Translations under genes and position numbers: made by a program
Source of the DNA: Bacteroidota bacterium
GTDB taxonomy: Bacteria; Bacteroidota; Ignavibacteria; Kryptoniales; JAKASW01
Direction of reading: 5' to 3'
Assembly (NCBI GenBank): GCA_021789755.1
Contig: JAJYJD010000265.1
Coordinates: forward strand, 1-5,177
DNA: 5,177 bases
Notes under the pieces: model-generated
What the model saw: the letters and a program-made list of their open reading frames with translations, nothing else
What the model was told of the DNA's origin: nothing
The model's database searches: none
Shown: positions 1 through 5,008 of the stretch, piece after piece
How positions within the stretch are numbered: the first letter of the stretch is position 1
How the letters are laid out: each line of letters starts with the position of its first letter

Positions 1-144
1 TCTCTGATGAAGCCGCAGATGGGATGCTGTGGGAGCATATTCTATTTCAACTGCGGCAGCTGCGGCAACATTATGGCGCTGACCGACAAGATGGTGGCGG
101 CAATGGTAGATGAATACCAAAAATCGAAAGTGGGAAATGCATAG
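1..144 (+). CDS. C-terminal fragment of an unrecognised Cys-rich protein (5' end outside window)
   Basis: The frame is open from the first base and ends at TAG (142-144), giving the last 47 residues of a protein. Four cysteines fall close together at fragment positions 9, 10, 18 and 21 (a GCCGS motif, then CGSCG eight residues on), followed by a helical tail ending KVGNA. The CC/CxxC spacing suggests a metal-binding or redox-active centre, but I do not recognise the family. It overlaps the next gene by 8 bases, so it belongs to the operon and is probably translationally coupled to it. The Cys content fits the thiol-redox theme of the genes that follow. The frame assignment rests on the open frame, plausible composition and the tight overlap. 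Function is unknown. Confidence 0.6.
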   Translation, partial: SLMKPQMGCCGSIFYFNCGSCGNIMALTDKMVAAMVDEYQKSKVGNA

Positions 145-706
145 ACATAGATTCGAGGCGAAGCACCATAAAAGACTTGACTCGGCATACAGGAGAAGAA
201 TCCTTCCTCCTTCGACTACCCTGAAGAGATTCGGCCTGAAAAGGGAGATGACGGTGGCCGATATCGGCTCGGGCTCGGGCTATTTCCTGATCCCGGCTGC
301 GCGCATTGTCGGCAAAGGCGCGGTGGCATATGCCGTCGACGCGTCCAAAGATATGCTGGCGGTGCTTGGAAAACGGAACCCGCCATCCAACGTCGTGCTT
401 GTTCACACGACCGACGGTTATGGATTTGAAATCGAGTCGAACTCGGTGGACTACGTCATTGCAAGCGCAATTCTTCATGAGAACGAGCCGGTCAGGTTCC
501 TCAAAGAGATTCGCAGGATAATGAAGCCCAAAGCGACACTCCTGATAATAGACTGGAGAAAGGAGTCCTTGCGCTATGGCCCGCCGATTGAAGAGCGTCT
601 GACACCGGCTGAGGTGAAGGCATTCCTTGCCAAAAGCAGGTTGAAAGCAACAAAGGCAGTTATTCTCAATCCGCGCTATTATGCGATCGTTGCGAAAAAG
701 GCCTAG
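137..706 (+). CDS. class I SAM-dependent methyltransferase
   Basis: A 189-residue Rossmann-fold methyltransferase. Motif I is VADIGSGSGYF (residues 40-50), where the AdoMet-binding glycines sit. An acidic residue ending strand 2 (D68, in AVDAS) should bind the ribose, and the motif-IV-like stretch SVDYVIASAILHE follows. The length suits the small 'methyltransferase domain' proteins that begin MH-(x)-F and carry an LPP motif before motif I. I chose ATG 137 because that family starts at about this point and the overlap with the upstream gene is then 8 bases. ATG 110, in the same frame, would add nine residues and make a 35-base overlap. The protein has no cysteine, so it lacks the thiols used by ArsM-type arsenite methyltransferases. 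The substrate is unknown; a thiol or sulfide acceptor is only a guess from context. Confidence 0.88.
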   Translation: MHRHRFEAKHHKRLDSAYRRRILPPSTTLKRFGLKREMTVADIGSGSGYFLIPAARIVGKGAVAYAVDASKDMLAVLGKRNPPSNVVLVHTTDGYGFEIESNSVDYVIASAILHENEPVRFLKEIRRIMKPKATLLIIDWRKESLRYGPPIEERLTPAEVKAFLAKSRLKATKAVILNPRYYAIVAKKA

Positions 707-712
707 AGGACT

Positions 713-910
713 GTGACACTCAAAAAGCTCACCTCGAAGAAAAATCTCACCAGGCTCGTGTTCGTCGCCGTCGGTGCAATCGCGGGCTACGCCTATTATC
801 GTTTCATAGGGTGTTCGACGGGCACGTGCCCGATTTCCAGCAACCCGTACGTGAGTACCATGTACGGCGGTTTGATGGGTTTCACGCTCGGAATGGTCAA
901 AGAGGACTGA
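713..910 (+). CDS. DUF6132-type small two-helix membrane protein (copy 1)
   Basis: A 65-residue protein with a basic N-terminus (K4, K5, K9, K10, R14), a first transmembrane helix at about 15-32, a short loop containing C34 and C39 in the pattern GCSTGTCPISSNP, and a second helix at about 48-62. This matches my recollection of DUF6132 proteins, which are common in Bacteroidota. The positive N-terminus predicts both ends inside and the Cys loop on the periplasmic side. The start is GTG 713, six bases after the methyltransferase stop and in the same frame. The purine-rich AGAGGA lies only about 3 bases away, so initiation may depend on coupling. The family has no established biochemical role. 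The paired loop cysteines and redox neighbours suggest thiol or sulfur handling at the membrane. Confidence 0.8.
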   Translation: MTLKKLTSKKNLTRLVFVAVGAIAGYAYYRFIGCSTGTCPISSNPYVSTMYGGLMGFTLGMVKED

Positions 911-913
911 AGT

Positions 914-1303
914 ATGTTGATATTGGTTTATATCCTTCTCGGAATTTTCATTGCGTTCATGGGCATGCAGTATCTGGTTGTACTGCGAAGCAAGAGAAAC
1001 AAGGGGAAGAGAGTCGAGCCTATGGGCGGAAAAATCGGCAGGGTAATCGCGACGGGCGGACGAGCTATGGTTTATTTCTATTCACCTTCCTGCAGGGCAT
1101 GCAAGTACCAGACCCCTGTCATCGACAGGTTAATCTCGGACGGACACAAGGTGCATAAGGTCGACATCTCGCGTGACATGGCGACAGCGAGGAAATTCGG
1201 GGTCATGGCTACGCCGACCACAGTCGTTCTCCAGGGCGACGAGATAGTTGAGTTTCTCGTCGGCGCAAAGACTGAAGATAAATTACGAAAGTTGTTGAAT
1301 TAG
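914..1303 (+). CDS. membrane-anchored thioredoxin-fold protein (CRAC active site)
   Basis: A 129-residue protein. Residues 1-24 form one hydrophobic helix, followed by a strongly basic stretch (R25-R33) and then a thioredoxin domain at about 40-129. The active site is SPSCRAC (C60, C63), and the cis-proline loop is ATPT (P101). The basic cluster directly after the helix predicts that the thioredoxin domain faces the cytoplasm (positive-inside rule), unlike most anchored thioredoxins. The CRAC dipeptide differs from the CGPC of classical thioredoxin, so its redox potential probably differs too. GAGGA at 902-906 lies 7 bases before ATG 914, a good ribosome site inside the end of the preceding gene. 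Likely role: dithiol exchange with membrane or cytosolic partners of this operon. The partner is not shown by the sequence. Confidence 0.88.
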   Translation: MLILVYILLGIFIAFMGMQYLVVLRSKRNKGKRVEPMGGKIGRVIATGGRAMVYFYSPSCRACKYQTPVIDRLISDGHKVHKVDISRDMATARKFGVMATPTTVVLQGDEIVEFLVGAKTEDKLRKLLN

Positions 1304-1304
1304 C

Positions 1305-1327
1305 AGGAAAGAAGAATGCGAGAGTGA
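1305..1327 (+). promoter_or_regulatory. possible three-codon leader ORF coupled to the DUF302 start
   Basis: AGGAAAGA (1305-1312) is well placed for the ATG at 1316. That ATG opens a frame of only three codons (M-R-E) before TGA at 1325-1327, whose last base is the A of the DUF302 start (TGATG). The DUF302 ATG itself lies about 15 bases from AGGAAAG, too far for normal use. A minimal leader ORF with termination-reinitiation would explain the arrangement. It could equally be chance, with initiation at GTG 1324 or ATG 1327 helped by GAGAG (1320-1324). Confidence 0.25.
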
Positions 1328-1710
1328 TGAATCTGGCTTATATCGTTGAGAGTAATCGCAAGTTCGAAGAGCTTGTCGAAGGCGTAGAGAAAAAAGTGGC
1401 CGAGAACGGGTTTAAGGTTCTTTATGTTCATGACGTGCAGAAGACCCTTCAGGACAAAGGGTTCGAATTCCCCGGATACAAGATAATAGAGTTGTGCAAC
1501 GCGAGGCTGGCGCACGCGGTTTTGCAGGCCGATAAAAATATCGGGCTGATGATGCCGTGTAAGATAAATGTGTATGAGAGGGACGGCAAGAGATTTTTAG
1601 CCGGCATGCTGCCCACTCTGATCTCCGAGTTCTTTCCGGATGTCGCTCTCGGGAGCGCGCCGGCGGAGGTGGAACAAGTCATAAGAAAAATAATCGACGA
1701 GGTGAAGTAA
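1327..1710 (+). CDS. DUF302 domain protein
   Basis: A 127-residue soluble protein with no signal peptide, so probably cytoplasmic. It shows the DUF302 pattern: an N-terminal strand-helix unit in which the helix (about 10-27) is followed by GFKVLYVHDV; then a middle IIELCNARLAHAVL (C57), where the family has a conserved Cys-Asn; then GLMMPCKINVYE (C78). The structure known for the family is a small alpha/beta dimer. Its function is not established, but the gene often occurs near sulfur or thiol genes. C57 and C78 are candidate functional thiols. The start is ATG 1327, though GTG 1324 immediately before it is in frame and would add one residue. It follows the thioredoxin gene by 23 bases, the widest gap in the operon, and is followed by the TlpA gene after a single base. 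Confidence 0.82.
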   Translation: MNLAYIVESNRKFEELVEGVEKKVAENGFKVLYVHDVQKTLQDKGFEFPGYKIIELCNARLAHAVLQADKNIGLMMPCKINVYERDGKRFLAGMLPTLISEFFPDVALGSAPAEVEQVIRKIIDEVK

Positions 1711-1711
1711 T

Positions 1712-2305
1712 ATGGCACGCAAAGCAAAACAGAGAAGCTTCATTGAAAAGAATCTGCATTATGCAGTGATTGCCGCAGTGGCTCTCATCGTGGGCGCAGT
1801 GTACCTGAATAAACCGAACAGCGGCAATACTGCTTCCGCACAGGACGTACCTGCGGAGAACGCTGTGATGGAAACGCCGGGTGACGGGAAATTAGCCCCC
1901 GATTTTGCGCTGACCACCACAGACGGGAAGACTGTGAGGCTTTCCGACTTCAGAGGCAAGGTCGTGGTGCTCGATTTCTGGGCCACCTGGTGTCCACCGT
2001 GCAAAGCCGAAATACCGGACTTCATCAAGCTTTACTCGCAGTACAAGGGTGACGGTTTCCAGATGCTCGGTGTCTCACTTGACCGCGGCGGCGTTGATGT
2101 TGTGAAACCGTTCATGAAGGATTATGGAATAAACTACCCGATCATGATGGGTGACGATCAGGTCGTTTCGGCCTACGGCGGAATCAGCGGAATACCGACA
2201 ACTTTCGTTATCGATAAGCAGGGAAACATACGCGCTTCTTTTATCGGTTACAGGCCGGCCTCTGTTTTTGAACAACTGATACAGCAGCTGACGAGCGAGA
2301 AGTGA
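1712..2305 (+). CDS. TlpA/ResA-type thiol-disulfide oxidoreductase, membrane-anchored
   Basis: A 197-residue protein. The basic N-terminus (R3, K4, K6, R8, K13) precedes one transmembrane helix (about 16-32), then a low-complexity linker (33-58) and an AhpC/TSA-redoxin-type thioredoxin domain (about 60-197). APDFAL and LSDFRGK, typical of the family, precede the active site WATWCPPC (C94, C97). The cis-proline is P162 in GIPTTFVID. The charge pattern puts the catalytic domain outside the cytoplasm. TlpA/ResA proteins reduce disulfides in exported proteins, classically apocytochrome c, usually with electrons from a CcdA/DsbD-type partner; none is in this window. GAGG (1699-1702) lies 9 bases before the ATG. 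Here the likely clients are the exported DsrE protein encoded next door or the Cys loop of a DUF6132 protein, which is inference. Confidence 0.93.
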   Translation: MARKAKQRSFIEKNLHYAVIAAVALIVGAVYLNKPNSGNTASAQDVPAENAVMETPGDGKLAPDFALTTTDGKTVRLSDFRGKVVVLDFWATWCPPCKAEIPDFIKLYSQYKGDGFQMLGVSLDRGGVDVVKPFMKDYGINYPIMMGDDQVVSAYGGISGIPTTFVIDKQGNIRASFIGYRPASVFEQLIQQLTSEK

Positions 2306-2730
2306 AGCCGGCCCGCGGGTTCGCCTCGTTATCCGCAATTCTCTTCGTAGCCGCAGTCGCGGCTGCGCAGCCGGGGCCGCGGCTGAAGATTCTCTTTCAT
2401 GTGGATTCGCCGGATTCCGCTCGCCTCGAAATGGCGCTCCACAACATGCAAAGCGCCGAAATGCATTCAGGGAGGGGAACTATCAGGATGGTCGTTGTCG
2501 CCAACGGACCTGCCGTAAAATTCCTGCTGAAGAAGAAAGCGGGGAAGATCACGGAAGAGATAGACAAACTCGTTGCGACGGGAGAAGTGGAATTCCATGT
2601 GTGCGAAACGAGCCTGAAGGCATTCGGGTACAGGGCATCTGACGTTTTGAGCAGCTGCAGGGTTGTACCGGCTGGAGTTATCGACATTGCGAAGCTGGAA
2701 GAGGAAGGGTACGCTTACATCAAGCCATGA
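2302..2730 (+). CDS. Sec-exported DsrE-family protein
   Basis: A 142-residue protein. Residues 1-22 look like a Sec signal peptide: K2/R5, a hydrophobic Ala-rich core at 7-21 and cleavage probably after AAA (20-22). The mature part has the DsrE/DsrF-like fold signature, with an opening strand LKILFHVD, a middle strand RMVVVANGPAVKFLL, and the end CETSLKAFGY...VVPAGVIDIAKLEEEGYAYIKP. C101, in the position of the conserved DsrE-family cysteine, is the probable persulfide-carrying thiol; C119 is a second one. DsrE-family proteins carry sulfane sulfur, and many are cytoplasmic, so export is notable. The start is GTG 2302, overlapping the TlpA stop by 4 bases (GTGA). This gives a complete signal peptide and implies coupled translation with TlpA, which could keep C101 reduced. 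Confidence 0.85.
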   Translation: MKPARGFASLSAILFVAAVAAAQPGPRLKILFHVDSPDSARLEMALHNMQSAEMHSGRGTIRMVVVANGPAVKFLLKKKAGKITEEIDKLVATGEVEFHVCETSLKAFGYRASDVLSSCRVVPAGVIDIAKLEEEGYAYIKP

Positions 2731-2903
2731 ACGGGTATCTTCTTGCTGCGGCTGGCGGAGTTGCAGGAGCGGTCGTGGGTTTTTTCGTCGGCAAATTTTT
2801 CGAGTCGAAGGCACTGCGCGCTTGTCCGATTTTGTGTAATCCGAAAATCAGTGCAATATTTTTCGCGGTGCTCGGCCTCTTGATTGCCAGCGGCGGAAAA
2901 TAA
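2727..2903 (+). CDS. DUF6132-like small two-helix membrane protein (copy 2)
   Basis: A 58-residue protein that a length-filtered gene search could miss. ATG 2727 overlaps the DsrE stop by 4 bases (ATGA) and the gene ends at TAA 2901-2903. It has a hydrophobic glycine-rich helix (about 3-22), a loop with K23, K28, R31, C33, C37 and K40 containing CPILCNP, and a second helix (about 41-55). The loop aligns with CPISSNP of the copy at 713-910: C33 matches C39 there, but the second cysteine sits in a different place. Unlike copy 1, the N-terminus has no positive charge and the loop is basic, which predicts the opposite orientation, with the loop in the cytoplasm. Coding status rests on tight coupling, membrane character and the shared motif. 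A specific function is unknown. Confidence 0.75.
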   Translation: MNGYLLAAAGGVAGAVVGFFVGKFFESKALRACPILCNPKISAIFFAVLGLLIASGGK

Positions 2904-2923
2904 GAAACAGCTGGAGCAGTCGA

Positions 2924-3328
2924 ATGAAGATAGAGTTGAAGCAAGTCGAAGGCAACACGTATGTCGGCAAAGGCGAATCCAATCATTGGGTTACGGTAGA
3001 TTCTTCAGCGAAGGACGGTGGACACGACGCAGGCACCCGCCCGATGGAGCTCGTGCTCATAGCGCTCGCGGGATGCACGGCGATAGACGTCGAGAACATC
3101 CTGAAGAAGAAACGCGCAGGCATGAAGAAGCTCGAGATGGAAGTGACAGCCGAGCGGTCGGAAGACTACCCGAAACGGTTCACGAATATTCACCTCACAT
3201 ACATAATTCACGGAGATGTAAAACGGCCCGACGCGGAACAGGCTGTATCACTTTCGCGGGAGAAATATTGTTCCGTGGCGGGATCGCTGAATGCCGGCTT
3301 CACGCACGAAATCCGGATCCTGGAATAA
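2924..3328 (+). CDS. OsmC/Ohr-superfamily protein, YhfA-like
   Basis: A 134-residue cytoplasmic protein of the OsmC fold, collinear with E. coli YhfA in my recollection: the TRPMELVLIALAGCTAIDVENIL block (R39, E42, C51) and the LSREKYCSVAGSL block (C116). In OsmC and Ohr proteins two such cysteines reduce organic hydroperoxides, and related members also act on thiol or persulfide species; the YhfA branch itself lacks a firm substrate. GGAG (2913-2916) lies 7 bases before ATG 2924, giving a clear start 20 bases after the preceding gene. It is the last gene of the operon, facing surE tail to tail. The length is normal and both key cysteines are present. A peroxidase or sulfane-sulfur role is inferred from family and context. 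Confidence 0.92.
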   Translation: MKIELKQVEGNTYVGKGESNHWVTVDSSAKDGGHDAGTRPMELVLIALAGCTAIDVENILKKKRAGMKKLEMEVTAERSEDYPKRFTNIHLTYIIHGDVKRPDAEQAVSLSREKYCSVAGSLNAGFTHEIRILE

Positions 3329-3424
3329 TCGGAAATCGAAAAGTGACTTCTTTGCGAGCTCGAGGGCTCGTCAGAAAATGGCGGTGTGTTCCGTCAATTT
3401 GCCCCGGCTCCGCCGAACGGCGTC
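3329..3424. other. convergent intergenic region with two weak hairpins (possible operon end)
   Basis: These 96 bases separate the OsmC and surE stops. Two inverted repeats are visible. GCGAGC (3354-3359) pairs with GCTCGT (3366-3371), including one G-T pair, around a 6-base loop. CGCC (3411-3414) pairs with GGCG (3419-3422) immediately beyond the surE stop. Neither is followed by a convincing T-run on either strand, so intrinsic termination is only possible. Both transcripts must stop around here, which is the main argument for their use. Confidence 0.3.
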
Positions 3425-4210
3425 TCACAATTTCAATTTGAACTTTTCGCCCCACTCGATTCGCATCATTTCCAGATATTGGTGATGAGTCAGGTCGAAA
3501 TGTATCGGCGTCACCGACACGAATCCTGACTTCAGAGCTATCTGGTCGACGTCCTCATCGTGATCGAAGATGTGCATCTTTCCCGCGAGCCAGTAGTAAT
3601 TCTTGTTCTTCGGATCTTTTCTCTGGTAGAACTCGTCATCCCACCGCGAACGGCCCTGACGCGTGTACTTTATTCCCCTTATCTTGCTCGTCGGGATTGC
3701 AGGTACATTGACATTGAGTATCGTATCTTCCGGCAGGCCGTACTGAAGTACGAACTTCGCCAGCATTACCGCGACTTTAGCTGCGGTCTCGAATCGCGGG
3801 TTCCGCGTGTACTCAAGTGAAACGGACATCGACGGAATGCCGAGTATCGTCCCTTCGGTAGCTGCGCTTACAGTCCCCGAGTAGATTACGTTGACAGCGG
3901 TGTTGAGTCCGTCGTTTATGCCCGAGACGACGAGGCTGGGTTTCTCCTTGAGGAGGGCCCTGATGCCGAGCTTGACGCAATCGGCGGGTGTCCCGTCGAC
4001 AGCGTAACCGAAGAGGGTCCCGTTCCTGTGAAACTTGTAAGCCCGCAGAGGCGTCCTGACGGTTATGGCATGTCCAACGGCGCTTTGCTGGATACTCGGA
4101 GCGACAACTGTCACGCGTGCAATTCTCTTCAATGACCTGACGAGGGTATGCAAACCGGGGGCGTCAATTCCATCATCGTTTGAGACGAGAATGAGAGGTT
4201 TCTTTTTCAT
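3425..4210 (-). CDS. surE: 5'/3'-nucleotidase SurE (survival protein E)
   Basis: A 261-residue protein of normal SurE length. It starts with the family signature ILVSNDDGIDAPGLHTL; D12 and D13 are metal ligands. Then come S43 (QQSAVGHA, third ligand), YAVDGTPADCVKLG (69-82) and SGINDGLN (N99, fourth ligand), followed by the YSGTVSAATEG helix start. SurE is a cytoplasmic divalent-metal-dependent phosphatase that removes phosphate from 5'- and 3'-nucleoside monophosphates and works in stress and stationary-phase survival. The start is fixed by the N-terminal signature. AAGG touches the ATG directly, so there is no usable Shine-Dalgarno spacing; an A/T-rich leader precedes it. The gene is convergent with the redox operon and divergent from the RNA-binding protein gene, so it is probably transcribed alone. 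It shows no functional link to the operon. Confidence 0.96.
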   Translation of the reverse strand: MKKKPLILVSNDDGIDAPGLHTLVRSLKRIARVTVVAPSIQQSAVGHAITVRTPLRAYKFHRNGTLFGYAVDGTPADCVKLGIRALLKEKPSLVVSGINDGLNTAVNVIYSGTVSAATEGTILGIPSMSVSLEYTRNPRFETAAKVAVMLAKFVLQYGLPEDTILNVNVPAIPTSKIRGIKYTRQGRSRWDDEFYQRKDPKNKNYYWLAGKMHIFDHDEDVDQIALKSGFVSVTPIHFDLTHHQYLEMMRIEWGEKFKLKL

Positions 4211-4535
4211 CCTTAAATTTAGTCAAAATAGACCAATTTTTATCTTATTTGTTGCTGCCGGGGCAGACACAGGTTAGGCAACGCTCACTTTGTTAAGAAA
4301 AATATTTGTTAGTTGACTGCAAATTGTTTATCATGGGCATAAGGATTGACTATGAGATCAGTCGAAGTGCGCCCCTTTAGAGGCGTAACGCTGCATGAGC
4401 GATTTCAAGGGAATTGAATCCTCTTCACGCCGACCTCCACATGACTGGTCATTCTCGTTTCTCGTTAGCCCTTATCACTCCCAATCGGACGCGTGGGAGT
4501 GTCAAATTATCATTTAACAACATTGAGGAGTAAAG
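4211..4535. other. divergent intergenic region, surE / RNA-binding protein
   Basis: This 325-base region must hold the promoters for surE (leftward) and the RRM gene (rightward). I see no gene or tRNA in it. A TTGACT hexamer at 4313-4318 resembles a -35 box, but the best downstream match, CATAAG at 4338-4343, has a 19-base spacer and a poor sequence. The A/T-rich stretches at 4211-4250 and 4290-4332 are the likeliest promoter zones. A small hairpin (CGCC 4370-4373 with GGCG 4382-4385) and the larger inverted repeat at 4476-4501 lie on the RRM side, in what would be a long 5' leader if transcription starts near 4345. Confidence 0.5.
4472..4505 (+). promoter_or_regulatory. perfect 8-bp inverted repeat upstream of the RRM gene, CIRCE-like arms
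   Basis: CACTCCCA (4476-4483) and TGGGAGTG (4494-4501) are exact inverse complements around a 10-base loop, ending 34 bases before the RRM start codon. With flanks, the arms read TTATCACTC (4472-4480) and GAGTGTCAA (4497-4505). These match the HrcA operator CIRCE arms TTAGCACTC and GAGTGCTAA at 8 of 9 and 7 of 9 positions, but the spacer is 16 bases instead of the fixed 9. No T-run follows, so it is not a typical terminator. It could be a protein operator or a leader RNA hairpin, for instance an autoregulatory or temperature-sensitive structure. Confidence 0.4.
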
Positions 4536-4868
4536 ATGAATATCTACATCGGCAACATCTCGAGGGACCTGAGTGAGGATGAGCTGCGCGAGGCGTTTGC
4601 TGCCTTCGGACAGGTTTCGAGTGTTAACATCATTAAAGACAAGTTCACGGGAGAGTACCGTGGCTTTGCCTTTGTTGAAATGCCAGTAAAGGAAGAGGCT
4701 GAGGCAGCAATTTCCGGGCTGAACGGGAAAGAGCTCAAAGGAAGAGCGCTCAACGTTAACGAAGCACGTCCCCGCACCGACGATCGCCGGGGCGGCGGCG
4801 GCGGCGGCGGCGGAAGAGGCGGTCCACGGCGCGGCGGTAGCGACGGCGGCGGACGCCGAAGATTCTAA
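4536..4868 (+). CDS. glycine-rich RRM-type RNA-binding protein
   Basis: A 110-residue protein with one RNA recognition motif at about 1-78. RNP2 is IYIGNI (residues 3-8, aromatic Y4) and RNP1 is RGFAFVEM (42-49, aromatics F44 and F46; the final aromatic of the consensus is M49). A disordered Arg/Gly-rich tail (about 81-110) ends RRRF. This is the layout of the small bacterial Rbp proteins known from cyanobacteria and other phyla, which bind single-stranded RNA; in cyanobacteria several are cold-induced. It is cytoplasmic. GAGGAG (4525-4530) lies 5 bases before ATG 4536, the strongest ribosome site in the window, which suggests high expression. It is monocistronic, with a terminator directly after the stop. 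The inverted repeat in its upstream region is a candidate regulatory site. Confidence 0.94.
   Translation: MNIYIGNISRDLSEDELREAFAAFGQVSSVNIIKDKFTGEYRGFAFVEMPVKEEAEAAISGLNGKELKGRALNVNEARPRTDDRRGGGGGGGGRGGPRRGGSDGGGRRRF
4791..4811 (+). repeat. (GGC)7 triplet repeat coding polyglycine
   Basis: Seven consecutive GGC codons encode Gly 86-92 of the RRM protein; a GGA codon follows, making eight glycines in a row. The repeat is pure and in frame, so slippage by whole triplets would only change the length of the tail. Confidence 0.9.
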
Positions 4869-4878
4869 TTCGTTCCGA

Positions 4879-4914
4879 CAGGCAGCCCTTGACAGAGGGC
4901 TGCCTGCCGCTTTT
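4879..4914 (+). terminator. intrinsic (Rho-independent) terminator of the RRM gene
   Basis: CAGGCAGCCCT (4879-4889) and AGGGCTGCCTG (4896-4906) form a perfect 11-bp G/C-rich stem with a 6-base loop. The stem starts 10 bases after the TAA, and TTTT at 4911-4914 follows after a CCGC spacer. The stem is strong; the T-run is short and slightly displaced. Confidence 0.8.
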
Positions 4915-5008
4915 CGACTTCCCTGACTCTCTTTTTCGGATTGAAGGGAGTAATCGAATTACACCAGTGGGTATCGGCCGGCTGCCGGGCCATGCACAAT
5001 ATTAATTT

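Noticed and set aside
110..136. Upstream ATG (110) as the methyltransferase start
   Set aside because: It would add nine residues not expected in the family and increase the overlap with the preceding gene from 8 to 35 bases. It is kept only as an alternative.
71..478. A 135-codon - strand open frame at the left end
   Set aside because: It lies antisense to the methyltransferase, whose motif I and overall fold pattern are clear. The antisense product has no recognisable feature.
2349..2385. G/C-rich inverted repeats (AGCCGC around AGTC, further copies of GCGGCT)
   Set aside because: They fall in the Ala-rich signal-peptide codons of the DsrE gene and are explained by GCN/GCG-rich coding sequence; no T-run follows.
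2884..3441. A 185-codon + strand open frame overlapping the OsmC gene
   Set aside because: It overlaps the OsmC gene completely in another frame, has an Arg/His-rich low-quality composition and no recognisable domain. The OsmC frame has clear family motifs and a good ribosome site.
4313..4343. Sigma-70 promoter with TTGACT at 4313-4318
   Set aside because: No good -10 box at 16-18 bases; the nearest match, CATAAG, has a 19-base spacer. The FCB-type TAnnTTTG -7 element is also not matched, so it is not listed as a promoter.
4385..4440. tRNA-like T-arm resemblance near GGGAATTGAATCC
   Set aside because: No matching acceptor, D or anticodon arms can be built around it.
4472..4505. Calling the inverted repeat a true CIRCE/HrcA operator
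   Set aside because: The CIRCE spacer is normally exactly 9 bases. Here it is 16, and the downstream gene is not a chaperone.
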